From NCBI RefSeq assembly GCF_039543385.1, contig NZ_BAABJQ010000040.1, positions 1 through 64,000 of the forward strand: a stretch of 64,000 bases of DNA, written 5' to 3'. This document shows positions 34,966-43,470 of the stretch, one piece after another; the stretch's first letter is position 1; each line of letters begins with the position of its first letter. The position numbers and the translations under genes are program-made. Origin of the DNA: Rugosimonospora acidiphila. GTDB lineage: Bacteria > Actinomycetota > Actinomycetes > Mycobacteriales > Micromonosporaceae. A model generated the notes under the pieces. It searched no databases. It saw only the letters and a list, made by a program, of their open reading frames with translations, and was not told where the DNA came from.

Positions 34966-36186
34966 GTGAGCAGCGCATTCGTCGCACCGAGCGGGGAGCA
35001 GACCTACGCGGGGACCACCCGATACCGCCGACCGGCCCGCCCGTACGAGCGGTTCATGGCCGAGCAGGACATCCCGGTGTACCGGGGGATAGGCGTGCGC
35101 GACCTTCGCGCGCTGGAACTGCGACCGTGGGCGCGGCTGGGCGGCAACGGCGCCTTCATCCAGACCGACGGCACGGACGGTCAGTGGGGCATGTTCCTGA
35201 TCGAGGTGCCGGGCGGCGGCGTCACCAACCAGGAAAGGCACCTGTACGAGGAGGTCTTCTTCGTCGTCGACGGGCGCGGCACCACCGAGGTGTGGCTGGA
35301 GGGCGGGCCGCGAGTCCAGCGCTTCGAGTGGGGCCCGGGATCCATGTTCGCCATCCCGCCCAACGCCAACCACCGCATCGTCAACGGCTCATCCGACCCG
35401 GCGCTGCTGTTGGCCGGTACCAACGCGCCACCCATCATGAACATCTTCTCCAGCGAGAGCTTCGTGTTCGACAATCCGGCGAGGCTCGTCGATTTCGCCG
35501 ACGACGGCGACTACTACCGGCCGCCGGAGGACATCGTCCCCGACCCGGTGCGTGGCCGGGCAATGTGGCGGACCAACCTCGTACCGGACGTGGTGAACGT
35601 CGAGCTGCCGCTGGACAACGAGCGCTCGCCCGGGTATCGGCGGGTGGAGCCGCACATGGCCACGGACGCGTTCTTCTGCTTCATCGGTCAGCACGAGCCC
35701 GGCCGGTACTCCAAGGCACACCGGCACCCCTCCGGCGCGGTGCTCATCTGCGTCAAGGGCGAGGGGTACACCTACACGTGGCCGCGTGAGGCCGGCATGC
35801 GCCCGTGGGAAACCGGCCAGGAGCACCTGGTGAAGCGCCAGGAGTACGTGGCCGTCGGGATGGTCTCCGCGGCCCCGGGCGGTGGCGACTGGTACCACCA
35901 GCACTTCGCCACCGGCCCGGAGGGCCTGCGCCTGCTGGTGTGGGACGGCAGCGGGCGCTCCTACTACGGCTGGGGCGCGCCCGGCGAGGAACTGGTCGCC
36001 TCGCGGGTCAGCGTGCACCACGGCGGCCGGAGCATCGACTACGAGGACGAGGATCCGCACATCCGGCGGGAGTACGTCCGCCAGCTCGAGCGGCGCGGTG
36101 TCGCGCCGCGGATGGGCTTGACTGGTCCGGATCGTGGCGCGGCGCCAGACGCGCCGAGCCAGACCGGTCGCCCGAAGGGAGCCTGA
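34966..36186 (+). CDS. Bicupin protein 3
   Basis: 406 residues from GTG 34966 with CAGGAGG upstream. The first cupin shows ERHLYEEVFFVVDGRG and PNANHRIVN. The second shows YSKAHRHPSGAVLICVKGEG and WYHQHFA. The N-terminus RPARPYERFMAEQDIPVYRG matches bicupin 2. The last 25 or so residues are a Gly/Ala/Pro-rich tail that is encoded by a copy of the GC-rich hairpin repeat found at 39.4-39.6 kb, so the original stop was probably lost to a repeat insertion. It is followed two bases later by the TctAB gene. Confidence 0.75.
   Translation: MSSAFVAPSGEQTYAGTTRYRRPARPYERFMAEQDIPVYRGIGVRDLRALELRPWARLGGNGAFIQTDGTDGQWGMFLIEVPGGGVTNQERHLYEEVFFVVDGRGTTEVWLEGGPRVQRFEWGPGSMFAIPPNANHRIVNGSSDPALLLAGTNAPPIMNIFSSESFVFDNPARLVDFADDGDYYRPPEDIVPDPVRGRAMWRTNLVPDVVNVELPLDNERSPGYRRVEPHMATDAFFCFIGQHEPGRYSKAHRHPSGAVLICVKGEGYTYTWPREAGMRPWETGQEHLVKRQEYVAVGMVSAAPGGGDWYHQHFATGPEGLRLLVWDGSGRSYYGWGAPGEELVASRVSVHHGGRSIDYEDEDPHIRREYVRQLERRGVAPRMGLTGPDRGAAPDAPSQTGRPKGA
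36139..36170. repeat. Diverged copy of the 37-bp hairpin repeat
   Basis: 32 bases that match the 39441-39580 repeat unit with four changes, and keep the GGCGC ... GCGCC hairpin arms. It lies inside the 3' end of bicupin 3. Confidence 0.65.
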
Positions 36187-36187
36187 C

Positions 36188-38395
36188 ATGCTTGGTGCGC
36201 TCGGCTCGGCGTTCTCGCAGTTCGGTTCGATGAGCGTCCTGTTGCTGTTGTTGGTCGGCACGCTCGTGGGGCTGGGCATCGGCCTGCTACCGGGCATCGG
36301 CTCGATCGTGGCCATGTCGCTGCTGCTGCCGTTCACCTTTCACATGTCCAGCTTCGAGGCGTTCGCGCTGCTGCTCAGCCTCTACGCGGTGGTGACCACG
36401 GCCGGCGACCTGACCTCCATCCTGATCGGCATCCCCGCGCATCCCGAGTGCGCGGCGATGATCCTGGACGGCTACCCGATGGCGCGCAAGGGCCAGGCCG
36501 GTCGGGCGATGGCGGCCTCCACCTACTCCGCGGTCATCGGCGCGGTGATAGGCGCGATCGCGCTGGCCATCTCGGTGCCGATCATGCGGCCGATCGTGCT
36601 GCACATCAACGCCGGTGAGCTGTTCACGCTGGCGATCCTGGGCGTGGTGATGGTGGGCGCGGTCAGCGGGGACTCGCCGCTGCAGGGCGCCGTGCTGGGC
36701 GGGGTCGGCCTGCTGCTGGCGGCCGTGGGGCCCGACGCGCAGACCGGCATCATCCGGTACGGCCTGGGCTCCACGTACCTGATCGGTGGGGTACCGCTGA
36801 TCCCGCTCGCGGTCGGGCTGTTCGCGGTACCGCAGCTTTTCGCGATACACGCGCGAAGACGAGAAACTCTCGGCAAGACGACCACCATGACCGACGTCGG
36901 CCGGCGCACCGGGCTGCGGGACACCCTGACGCACTGGACCCTCGTTCTGCGCGGCAGCCTGATCGGCGTGGTCACTGGGATCGCGCCCGGCCTGGGCTCG
37001 TCGCTGGGACAGTGGGTCGCCTACGGCCAGGCGATGCAGACGTCGAAGCATCCCGAGCGGTTCGGTCGCGGCACCATCGAGGGCGTCATCGCGCCGGGTG
37101 CGAGCAACAACTCGAAGGAGGGCGGCTCGCTCATCCCCACCCTGGCGTTCGGCGTGCCGGGCTCGGGTGCGATGGCGGTGCTGCTGGGCGCGTTCCTCAT
37201 CCTCGGGCTGACTCCCGGCCCGAGCATGCTGGAGGACCACCTCAACATCACGTTCTTTATGATCCTGATCCTCGTGGTGTCGAACATCCTGGGCGCCGTG
37301 CTGTGCCTGACCTTCCTGCGGCCGCTGGCCGCCATCACCAAGCTGCGCGGGGGACTGATCATCCCGTTCGTGATGTTCCTGGTGTTCGTGGGTGCCGCGG
37401 CGACCACCGGCCAGTTCGGCGACCTGGTCGTGATGCTCGTCGCCGGCCTGATCGCCTGGGTCCTCGGCCGGTACCACTGGCCGGTCATCCCGGTCATCCT
37501 CGGCTACGTGCTGGGCAAGAGCGCCGAACCCAACCTGTTCATCGCGCAGCGGGCCTACGGTTGGGCGTTCCTGGAGCGGCCGATCGTCATCGTCATCATC
37601 GCCATCGCGGTGGCCACGTTCATCTGGTCCACCCGGCTGCGCCGCCGGCAGCGGGCGCTGCGCCCGGCGCAGGAGGGTGACGGCACGGTGCGCATCGGCG
37701 CGGCGACCTGGCCGTCGCTGGTCATCTCGGTGTGCCTGACCGGGCTGGCGCTGTTCGCCGTGCTCGCCGCGCAGGGCTGGTCCCGGGACGCCAAGCTCTA
37801 CCCGACGATCGTCGGCGTCGCGACGACCGGATTCGGCGTGCTGTGCATCCTCGAGTGCGTGCGCGCGCAACTGCGGTACCGGCGGCGGCAGCGCGCCGCG
37901 CTGGCACCGGACGCCGGCGCCGCGGCCCCGCCCGAGTCCGCGCCAATGCCCGCGTCGACACCACCGCCCGCGGCGGCACCCGCGTTCGGGCCCGCGTCTG
38001 GGCCCGCGTCTGGGCTCGGGACCGCGGTCGGTGCCGGGGTCGGGTCCGGCACCGCCCTGGCCGGCACCGCCGCCACCGCCCTCGTCGAGGCCGGCGAGCC
38101 GGTCGAGGCCGACGAGGTCGAGCGGGTGGCCGCGCCGAAGCTGCGCTCCGAGATCTGGATGCTGGCCTGGCTGCTGTGTACCTTCCTGGCCACCCGGGTG
38201 GTCGGCATCGGGCTGGCGGGCATGGCGTTCGCGGTCGTCTACCTGGTCTTCGCGGCCCGGGCGAAGCTGCGCGTGGCGCTGTTCTACGCGCTGCTGATCG
38301 GGGTCATGTTCTATCTCATTTTCGTGCACGTCCTGGCCATCGTGCTGCCGCCCACCGTGCTGCAGTTGACCGTGCTGGGCCTGCACCTCACGTAA
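36188..38395 (+). CDS. Second fused TctA-TctB transporter membrane protein
   Basis: 735 residues from ATG 36188 behind AAGGGAG. TctA occupies 1 to about 490 (GLGIGLLPGIGS, GIPAHPECAAMILDGYPM, PGPSMLEDHLN). TctB occupies about 505-735. As in the first fused protein, an Ala/Pro/Gly-rich linker of about 85 residues (about 566-650) lies between TctB helices 2 and 3. Shared domain order and linker position show that the two systems are duplicates. It ends this operon; the next genes have their own control region. Confidence 0.85.
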   Translation: MLGALGSAFSQFGSMSVLLLLLVGTLVGLGIGLLPGIGSIVAMSLLLPFTFHMSSFEAFALLLSLYAVVTTAGDLTSILIGIPAHPECAAMILDGYPMARKGQAGRAMAASTYSAVIGAVIGAIALAISVPIMRPIVLHINAGELFTLAILGVVMVGAVSGDSPLQGAVLGGVGLLLAAVGPDAQTGIIRYGLGSTYLIGGVPLIPLAVGLFAVPQLFAIHARRRETLGKTTTMTDVGRRTGLRDTLTHWTLVLRGSLIGVVTGIAPGLGSSLGQWVAYGQAMQTSKHPERFGRGTIEGVIAPGASNNSKEGGSLIPTLAFGVPGSGAMAVLLGAFLILGLTPGPSMLEDHLNITFFMILILVVSNILGAVLCLTFLRPLAAITKLRGGLIIPFVMFLVFVGAAATTGQFGDLVVMLVAGLIAWVLGRYHWPVIPVILGYVLGKSAEPNLFIAQRAYGWAFLERPIVIVIIAIAVATFIWSTRLRRRQRALRPAQEGDGTVRIGAATWPSLVISVCLTGLALFAVLAAQGWSRDAKLYPTIVGVATTGFGVLCILECVRAQLRYRRRQRAALAPDAGAAAPPESAPMPASTPPPAAAPAFGPASGPASGLGTAVGAGVGSGTALAGTAATALVEAGEPVEADEVERVAAPKLRSEIWMLAWLLCTFLATRVVGIGLAGMAFAVVYLVFAARAKLRVALFYALLIGVMFYLIFVHVLAIVLPPTVLQLTVLGLHLT

Positions 38396-38416
38396 GGTCG
38401 GCGGCGCTCGCCGTCG

Positions 38417-38437
38417 TTGACAGCCTGTTGTCTATAT
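38417..38437 (+). promoter_or_regulatory. Possible promoter with weak operator copy, site 7
   Basis: TTGACA (38417-38422) is followed by GTTGTCTATAT (38427-38437), which matches the operator consensus at only 8 of 11 places. It is the only TATA-rich sequence before the CoA operon. Confidence 0.35.
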
Positions 38438-38553
38438 GAAATGGTCCAGATGCTTCCGCTGGACAGAACGTTGCGAGCGCGACACTCTCCCGGCCGGCAT
38501 CGCGGATGCCAACGGCGGGGACGACGGGTCGCATCGACGAAGGACGGGCGGGA

Positions 38554-39384
38554 ATGGCTGAATACGACTTCCAGCAACTCGGGGTACGGGTGGCCGATCA
38601 GGTGGCTGTCGTCGAACTGCTCTGGCCGGACGGCAGGTCCCCGGACAAGCAGGTCGGGCATCACGAACTGGCCACCTGCCTGACCCGGATGCGCGGCGAC
38701 GACGACATCCGCGTGTTGGTGCTCAAGGGCGCGGTCGACGGCACCTTCTACGCGCCGTTCACCGGCGGTGAGCACAGCGCCGAGCCGTCCCGGTTCAAGA
38801 AGGGCGTGATGAGCGACCCGGAACACCTCTACCGGGCGCTGCAGGAGACGCAGCAGATCATGGACGCGATCACGCGGATGGAGAAGCCGGTCATCGCGAT
38901 GGTCAACGGCAACGCCCTGGGGCTCGGCGCGTCCCTCGCGATGGCCTGCGACTTCATCGTGGCCGACGAGGAAGCCTTCATCACCGACATCCATCTCGCC
39001 AACCACCACTTCGTACCGGGGGCGGCGACGTCGACCGGGATCGTCCCCGGGGACGGCGGGGTCGTGTTCTGGCCGGCCCAGCTCGGGCTGGTCAAGGCGA
39101 AGGAGTTCCTGATGACCGGCCGGCCGGTGACCGCCCGGACGCTGGCCGACCTGAACGCCATCACCAAGGCCGTGCCGGCGTCCGAGCTTCAGGCCGCTGT
39201 GGACGGCTACGTCCGGGAGCTGCTCGCCCGTCCGGCCTGGGCGCTGGGCTGGACGAAGCTGACCATCAACAAGCGCCTGCGCGCCGATCTCGAGCTGACC
39301 CTGGACGCGTCGGCGGCGCTGGAGGCGTTGAGCATGCGGGTCAGGGACGACTACCCGGGACCCAGGGGAAAGCAGACCCTGTAA
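38554..39384 (+). CDS. Enoyl-CoA hydratase/isomerase (crotonase) family protein
   Basis: 276 residues from ATG 38554. The crotonase core is clear in KPVIAMVNGNALGLGASLAMACDFIVAD, which forms the oxyanion hole and the CoA pocket, and in GIVPGDGG. The stretch that usually carries the first catalytic glutamate reads TDIHLANHH with a small insertion, so plain hydratase chemistry is uncertain. Isomerase, hydrolase or lyase activity is possible. It opens the CoA operon (38.5-46.9 kb) and probably prepares the substrate of the thiolase-like pair downstream. Confidence 0.8.
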   Translation: MAEYDFQQLGVRVADQVAVVELLWPDGRSPDKQVGHHELATCLTRMRGDDDIRVLVLKGAVDGTFYAPFTGGEHSAEPSRFKKGVMSDPEHLYRALQETQQIMDAITRMEKPVIAMVNGNALGLGASLAMACDFIVADEEAFITDIHLANHHFVPGAATSTGIVPGDGGVVFWPAQLGLVKAKEFLMTGRPVTARTLADLNAITKAVPASELQAAVDGYVRELLARPAWALGWTKLTINKRLRADLELTLDASAALEALSMRVRDDYPGPRGKQTL

Positions 39385-39393
39385 CCCGACCGG

Positions 39394-39440
39394 TCTGGGT
39401 CGGCGACTGGTCTGGGTCGGCGACTGGTCTGGGTCGGGGC
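39394..39440. repeat. 17-bp tandem repeat
   Basis: The unit TCTGGGTCGGCGACTGG is repeated twice in full (39394-39410, 39411-39427) and once in part, just after the crotonase stop. Confidence 0.75.
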
Positions 39441-39580
39441 GCGGCGCTGGACGCGCCGAGCCGGACTGGTCGGAAGTGTGGCGCTGGACGCGCCGCGCCG
39501 GACTGGTCGGAAGTGCGGCGCTGGACGCGCCGAGCCAGATCGGTCGGAAGTGCGGCGCTGGACGCGCCGAGCCGGACCGG
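39441..39580. repeat. 37-bp tandem palindromic repeat, about 3.8 copies
   Basis: Copies start at 39441, 39478, 39515 and 39552 (the last one truncated). Each carries GGCGC-TGGAC-GCGCC, a five-base-pair hairpin. It fills the gap between the crotonase and the thiolase genes. A diverged single copy occurs at 36139-36170. Confidence 0.85.
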
Positions 39581-39635
39581 CGGGGCCGCCTCGCGGCCCG
39601 GCGGGCGCCGCCAGGAGTGTGGAGGGGATGTCCAG

Positions 39636-40817
39636 ATGACGGAGCTGGCAATCGTGGGCATGGGCCTGTTGACCGGAGCGCAGACCGGCCGGAGCATGCG
39701 GTCGATCCTGGCCGAGGCCTCGCGGGTGGCCATCGAGGACGCGGGGGTGGCGCGCGATGAGGTCACCGCCGCCGTCGAGGTGCGCTCCGCCGCCGGGCGC
39801 GGAGGCCGGGTCGGCTCGTCCGACGCGTTCTGTCGGCTGCTCGGCCTGCCCGTCGACTTCTACCAACCGATCGGCCGGGGCGGCACCGGCGGCGCGTTCG
39901 CGCTCGCCATCGCCTCGGCGCTGATCGACCGGGGCATCGCGAACTACGTGGTGATCGCGGGAGGCTCGCTGGACTACTCGGAGTCCCGGCAGGCGAAGGC
40001 GGCGACCGGCGCGAAGGGCACCGTGCGGATAGAGCCGGAGGGGTACTGGGGGCGGCCGTTCGGCGACCTGCGCGCGGTCAGCCACCACAGCCTGTTCGCC
40101 TCCCGGCACATGCACGAGTTCGGCACCACCTCGCGCCACCTCGGCCTGATCGCCACCCAGCTGCGCGAGTGGGCGCAGCTCAACCCCCAGGCGCGCTACT
40201 ACGGCCGCCCGCTGACCCTTGAGCAGTACGAGGCCGAGGACTACCTCGTCTACCCGTACCGGCGCGACGACGTGTGCGTGATGACGGATGGCGCGGTGGC
40301 CATGGTGGTGACCGGTGCCGACCGGGCTCGCGACGCGCAGCACCCGGTCTGGGTACGCGGGCTCGGGTTCGGTGAGGCCATGGCGCAGCTGTGGTGGGAC
40401 AAGGGCAACTACACCTCGCTGGCCGTACGCAACGCCAAGGAACAGGCATTCGGGCAGGCCGGCATCACGCTGTCCGACATCGACTGCGCGCAGTTCTACG
40501 ACTGCTTCACCGGTGAGGTGTTGCTGCAACTGGAGGACTACGGCTGGGCAGGCAAGGGCGAGGGCGGCGCGTTCCTGGAGTCCACCCGGATCGGGCCGGG
40601 CGGCACCGTCGCGGTGAACACCAGCGGCGGGCTGATGTCGGCGTACCACTTCGGCGACCTGACTGGGTTCTCCGAGGCACTGCTGCAGCTGCGCGGTCGG
40701 GCGGGCGCGCGCCAACTGCCCGACTGCCGGACGGCGCTGGTGACCGGGCACGGCGGCGAGGTGCTGAACCCGGGCATGTGCTCGGCGCACAGCACAGTGG
40801 TTCTCGGTACGGACTGA
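39636..40817 (+). CDS. SCP-x / Ltp2-type thiolase-fold protein
   Basis: 393 residues from ATG 39636 behind GGAGGGG. It has the thiolase fold with the SCP-x/lipid-transfer features DDVCVMTDGAVAMVVT and VNTSGGLMSAYHFGD. The nucleophile region reads GRGGTGGAFALA (80-91), with glycine where thiolases have cysteine, so it should not act as a classical thiolase. Ltp2-like members with this change are retro-aldolases for hydroxyacyl-CoA and need a DUF35 partner, which is encoded next. Such an aldolase role fits. Confidence 0.8.
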   Translation: MTELAIVGMGLLTGAQTGRSMRSILAEASRVAIEDAGVARDEVTAAVEVRSAAGRGGRVGSSDAFCRLLGLPVDFYQPIGRGGTGGAFALAIASALIDRGIANYVVIAGGSLDYSESRQAKAATGAKGTVRIEPEGYWGRPFGDLRAVSHHSLFASRHMHEFGTTSRHLGLIATQLREWAQLNPQARYYGRPLTLEQYEAEDYLVYPYRRDDVCVMTDGAVAMVVTGADRARDAQHPVWVRGLGFGEAMAQLWWDKGNYTSLAVRNAKEQAFGQAGITLSDIDCAQFYDCFTGEVLLQLEDYGWAGKGEGGAFLESTRIGPGGTVAVNTSGGLMSAYHFGDLTGFSEALLQLRGRAGARQLPDCRTALVTGHGGEVLNPGMCSAHSTVVLGTD

Positions 40818-40850
40818 CGGCACCGGCCGCGATGACGGAAAGGGGTCAGC

Positions 40851-41270
40851 GTGACAACTCCATTGCCGAACATCGACAATGACAATCGGGCGTTCTGGGA
40901 CGGTGTGAACGAGGGCAGGTTCCTGCTCGCCAGGTGTGGCGTGTGCGGTGCCTGGTACTGGCCGATCTCGTACTGCCGGCAGCCGCACCCGGCCGCGCCG
41001 TTCATGGCGGACCTGGCGTGGACCGAGGGGTCGGGCAGGGGAACGGTCTTCGCGTTCAACGTGCACCACGTCGCCCTGGAGGGCTGGCTGGCCGACCGGC
41101 TGCCGTACGTGGTCGCCATCATCGAGCTCGCGGAGGGCCCGATGTTCGGCACCAACGTGGTCGACTGCCCGCCCTCGGAGGTGCGTGTCGGGATGCCGGT
41201 GGACATCGTCATCCGCGAGGTGGACGGGGTGAAGCTGCCGCTGGCCGTGCCGGCCGCGGTCCGCCGGTGA
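40851..41270 (+). CDS. DUF35 zinc-ribbon/OB-fold protein, partner of the thiolase-like protein
   Basis: 139 residues. An N-terminal zinc ribbon (RCGVCGAWYWPISYCRQPH, about 27-45) precedes an OB fold (about 60-130). The ribbon has three cysteines and a histidine in place of the usual fourth cysteine. DUF35 proteins bind acyl-CoA and form complexes with SCP-x/Ltp2 proteins. GTG 40851 follows GAAAGGGG. The stop overlaps the next start as GTGA. Confidence 0.85.
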   Translation: MTTPLPNIDNDNRAFWDGVNEGRFLLARCGVCGAWYWPISYCRQPHPAAPFMADLAWTEGSGRGTVFAFNVHHVALEGWLADRLPYVVAIIELAEGPMFGTNVVDCPPSEVRVGMPVDIVIREVDGVKLPLAVPAAVRR

Positions 41271-43381
41271 GCGACCGACCGGCCGGCGGCGCGGTGCTGC
41301 GGCGGTTCGTCGAGGCTCGGCACGTGGCGGTCTTCGGCGCGAACGAGCGCCGCCACCACACTCGGATGGTGGTCGAGGGGGCACGCGCCGCCGGCTTCCC
41401 GATGGACGCGGTGCATCTCATCAACCCCCGGTACGACACCGTGCTCGGGCTGCCCTGCCACCCGGACGCCGACGGCCTGGACCTGCGCGACGGGGTGGCC
41501 GTCATCGTGTCGGCGGCGGACTCGGTGGTGGCGGCGCTCGTCGCGGGCGCCGCGGCCGGCTGCCGGGCCGCCGTCGTGCTCGCCGAGGGCTTCGCCGGCC
41601 GCGGCGAGCACGGCGAGGTGCTCGAGCGGCAACTGCGGGAGACCGCCCGGCGGCTGGACGTGGCTCTGCTCGGACCCAACACCCTCGGCCTGACCGCGCC
41701 CGGCTTCGGCTTCTCGGCGTGGACCGGCGACGGGATCCGGCAGCCGCTGCGGGTCGGCCCGGTCACGCTCGCGTTCCAGTCCAGCGGCATGCTCAACGTG
41801 GTGCTGTCGGTCGTCGCGCACTGGCGGCTGGGCACCCGGCTGGCGCTGTCGGTCGGCAACGAGGGCGGCGTGGAGCTGGTCGAGGCGCTCGAATTCGCCT
41901 GCCAGGACGAGGGCACCCGGGTCGTCGGCGTGTACTGCGAGGCGATCCACGACCCGCGCCGCACCGCGCGGGCGCTGGCCGCCCTCGCCGCGGCCGGCAA
42001 GCCGGTCGTCATGCTCAGCTCCGGGCGCTCGGATCGCTCGCGACGCAACGCGCTGGCCCATGCCGGGCGGCTGGCCTCGGGTGGGCGCAGCTGGGAGGCG
42101 CTGTGCCGCAAGGTCGGCGTCATCCTGGTCGGCGACCTCGACGAGTTCCTGGAGACGCTGTTCGTCGCGGAGTACGGCGGGGGCTACCGCGACGGCGGGG
42201 TCGGACTGGTCACCGTCTCCGGTGGCGACGTCGGGCTGCTGTCCGACCTCGGCGCCGAGGTGGGGTTGGATCTGCCGGTACCGGACGAGAAGCTGCGCGG
42301 CGCGATCGCCGAGGAACTCGGGGCGCCCGACACGATCGGCAACCCGTTGGACTGTGGCGGGTTTACCCGCGAGACCATCCTGCGCAGCACCGAACTGCTC
42401 TGCGGCGATGCCGCGATAGGCGTGGTCGCGTTCCGTTGCATGCAGCCGCCCGCCCCGACCGAGGCGGCGACCGACCTCTACACCCGGCTGGTCGAGATCG
42501 TGCGCGGCCACGGCAAGCTGCCCATCCTGCTGAGCCGGACCATCGAGCCGCTCGACGCGAGCTGGTTCGAGCTGGCCGCCCGGCTGGAGGTGCCGCTGCT
42601 GATGTCGTACCGCCCGGCGCTGCTGGCGATGCGTAACCTGCTCGCCTGGTCGGCCGCCCGGCGCCGGATCGAGGCCGAACCGCCCGAACTCGACGCGCTG
42701 CCCACCGCCGTCGCGGCTCCCCCGGAGGGCAGGCTGCTCGACCCGGCCGCCGCCTGGCCCGTCGTCGCCGGCCTCGGGCTGCGGCACGTGGCCGGCGAGG
42801 TGTGCGCGGGGCCGGACGAGGCGGTGGTCGCGGCGCAACGGATGGGCTATCCGGTGGCGGTCAAGGCCGTGGCGTCCGGGCTGGCGCACAAGAGCCGGGC
42901 CGGCGGGGTGGTGCTGGACGCGCGGACCGGCGCCGCGGTGCGCGACGCGTGCCGTGACATCACCCGGTCCATGACGGCGGCCGGCCTGAGCCTGCAGGGC
43001 TTCGAGGTGCAGCGGATGCTTCCCGCCGGGCCGCAACTGGTGCTGGGCATGAGCGTCGACGCGGTCTGCGGACCCGTGGTTCTGGCGGGCCGGGGCGGCG
43101 TCGACGTCGAGTACGGGGCGCCACCGATGCTCCTGGTACCGCCGATCGGCCCGGACGAGGCCCGGGAGGCCACCCTGCGACTGGTCCGCGCCGGCCTGCT
43201 GGCCGGGGTGCCCGAGGCCGATGAGCCCGGTTACCGGGACGCCCTGACGGAGCTGCTGACCCGGTTCTGCCGGCGGGTGCTGGACGTGCCGGCCGGGGTC
43301 ACCCAGGTCGACATCAACCCCCTGATTCTCGACGGGGGTACCGCCACCGCCGTCGACGCGGTGGTGGTCCGCACGCCATGA
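41267..43381 (+). CDS. NDP-forming acyl-CoA synthetase (acetate-CoA ligase family)
   Basis: 704 residues: a CoA-binding Rossmann domain (ARHVAVFGANERR at the start), a succinyl-CoA-synthetase-like middle (FQSSGMLNVVLS, SVGNEGGVELVEALEF) and a C-terminal ATP-grasp domain (about 480-704, YPVAVKAVASGLAHKSRAGGV, QVDINPLI). The phosphorylated-histidine loop is probably NALAHAGRLASGG. It makes or breaks acyl-CoA with ATP or ADP. In this operon it could activate the acid substrate or recover energy from the final acyl-CoA. Confidence 0.85.
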   Translation: MSDRPAGGAVLRRFVEARHVAVFGANERRHHTRMVVEGARAAGFPMDAVHLINPRYDTVLGLPCHPDADGLDLRDGVAVIVSAADSVVAALVAGAAAGCRAAVVLAEGFAGRGEHGEVLERQLRETARRLDVALLGPNTLGLTAPGFGFSAWTGDGIRQPLRVGPVTLAFQSSGMLNVVLSVVAHWRLGTRLALSVGNEGGVELVEALEFACQDEGTRVVGVYCEAIHDPRRTARALAALAAAGKPVVMLSSGRSDRSRRNALAHAGRLASGGRSWEALCRKVGVILVGDLDEFLETLFVAEYGGGYRDGGVGLVTVSGGDVGLLSDLGAEVGLDLPVPDEKLRGAIAEELGAPDTIGNPLDCGGFTRETILRSTELLCGDAAIGVVAFRCMQPPAPTEAATDLYTRLVEIVRGHGKLPILLSRTIEPLDASWFELAARLEVPLLMSYRPALLAMRNLLAWSAARRRIEAEPPELDALPTAVAAPPEGRLLDPAAAWPVVAGLGLRHVAGEVCAGPDEAVVAAQRMGYPVAVKAVASGLAHKSRAGGVVLDARTGAAVRDACRDITRSMTAAGLSLQGFEVQRMLPAGPQLVLGMSVDAVCGPVVLAGRGGVDVEYGAPPMLLVPPIGPDEAREATLRLVRAGLLAGVPEADEPGYRDALTELLTRFCRRVLDVPAGVTQVDINPLILDGGTATAVDAVVVRTP

Positions 43382-43470
43382 GCATCCAGACCGATGAGCC
43401 GCGTACCGACGAGCCGTGTACCGAGCAGCCGCGCACCGAGGAGCAAGGAGGCAGGGTGTGGATCGCCTGA
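43378..43470 (+). CDS. Repeat-derived 30-residue bridging ORF
   Basis: The ATG overlaps the synthetase stop (ATGA), and the frame ends 13 bases inside the CaiB gene. It reads MSIQTDEPRTDEPCTEQPR and onwards, from three 15-bp repeats (43390-43434). It is probably a translational-coupling spacer rather than a functional protein. Confidence 0.3.
   Translation: MSIQTDEPRTDEPCTEQPRTEEQGGRVWIA

Noticed and set aside
36287..38386. Very long open frame (about 700 codons) antisense to the second TctAB gene
   Set aside because: It is the mirror of GC-rich codon use in the real gene. The translation is Gln/Arg/His/Asp-rich with no family features, while the plus strand encodes a clear transporter.
39441..39580. 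CRISPR-like array
   Set aside because: The repeats are directly adjacent with no unique spacers and each contains its own hairpin, so this is a tandem palindromic repeat.
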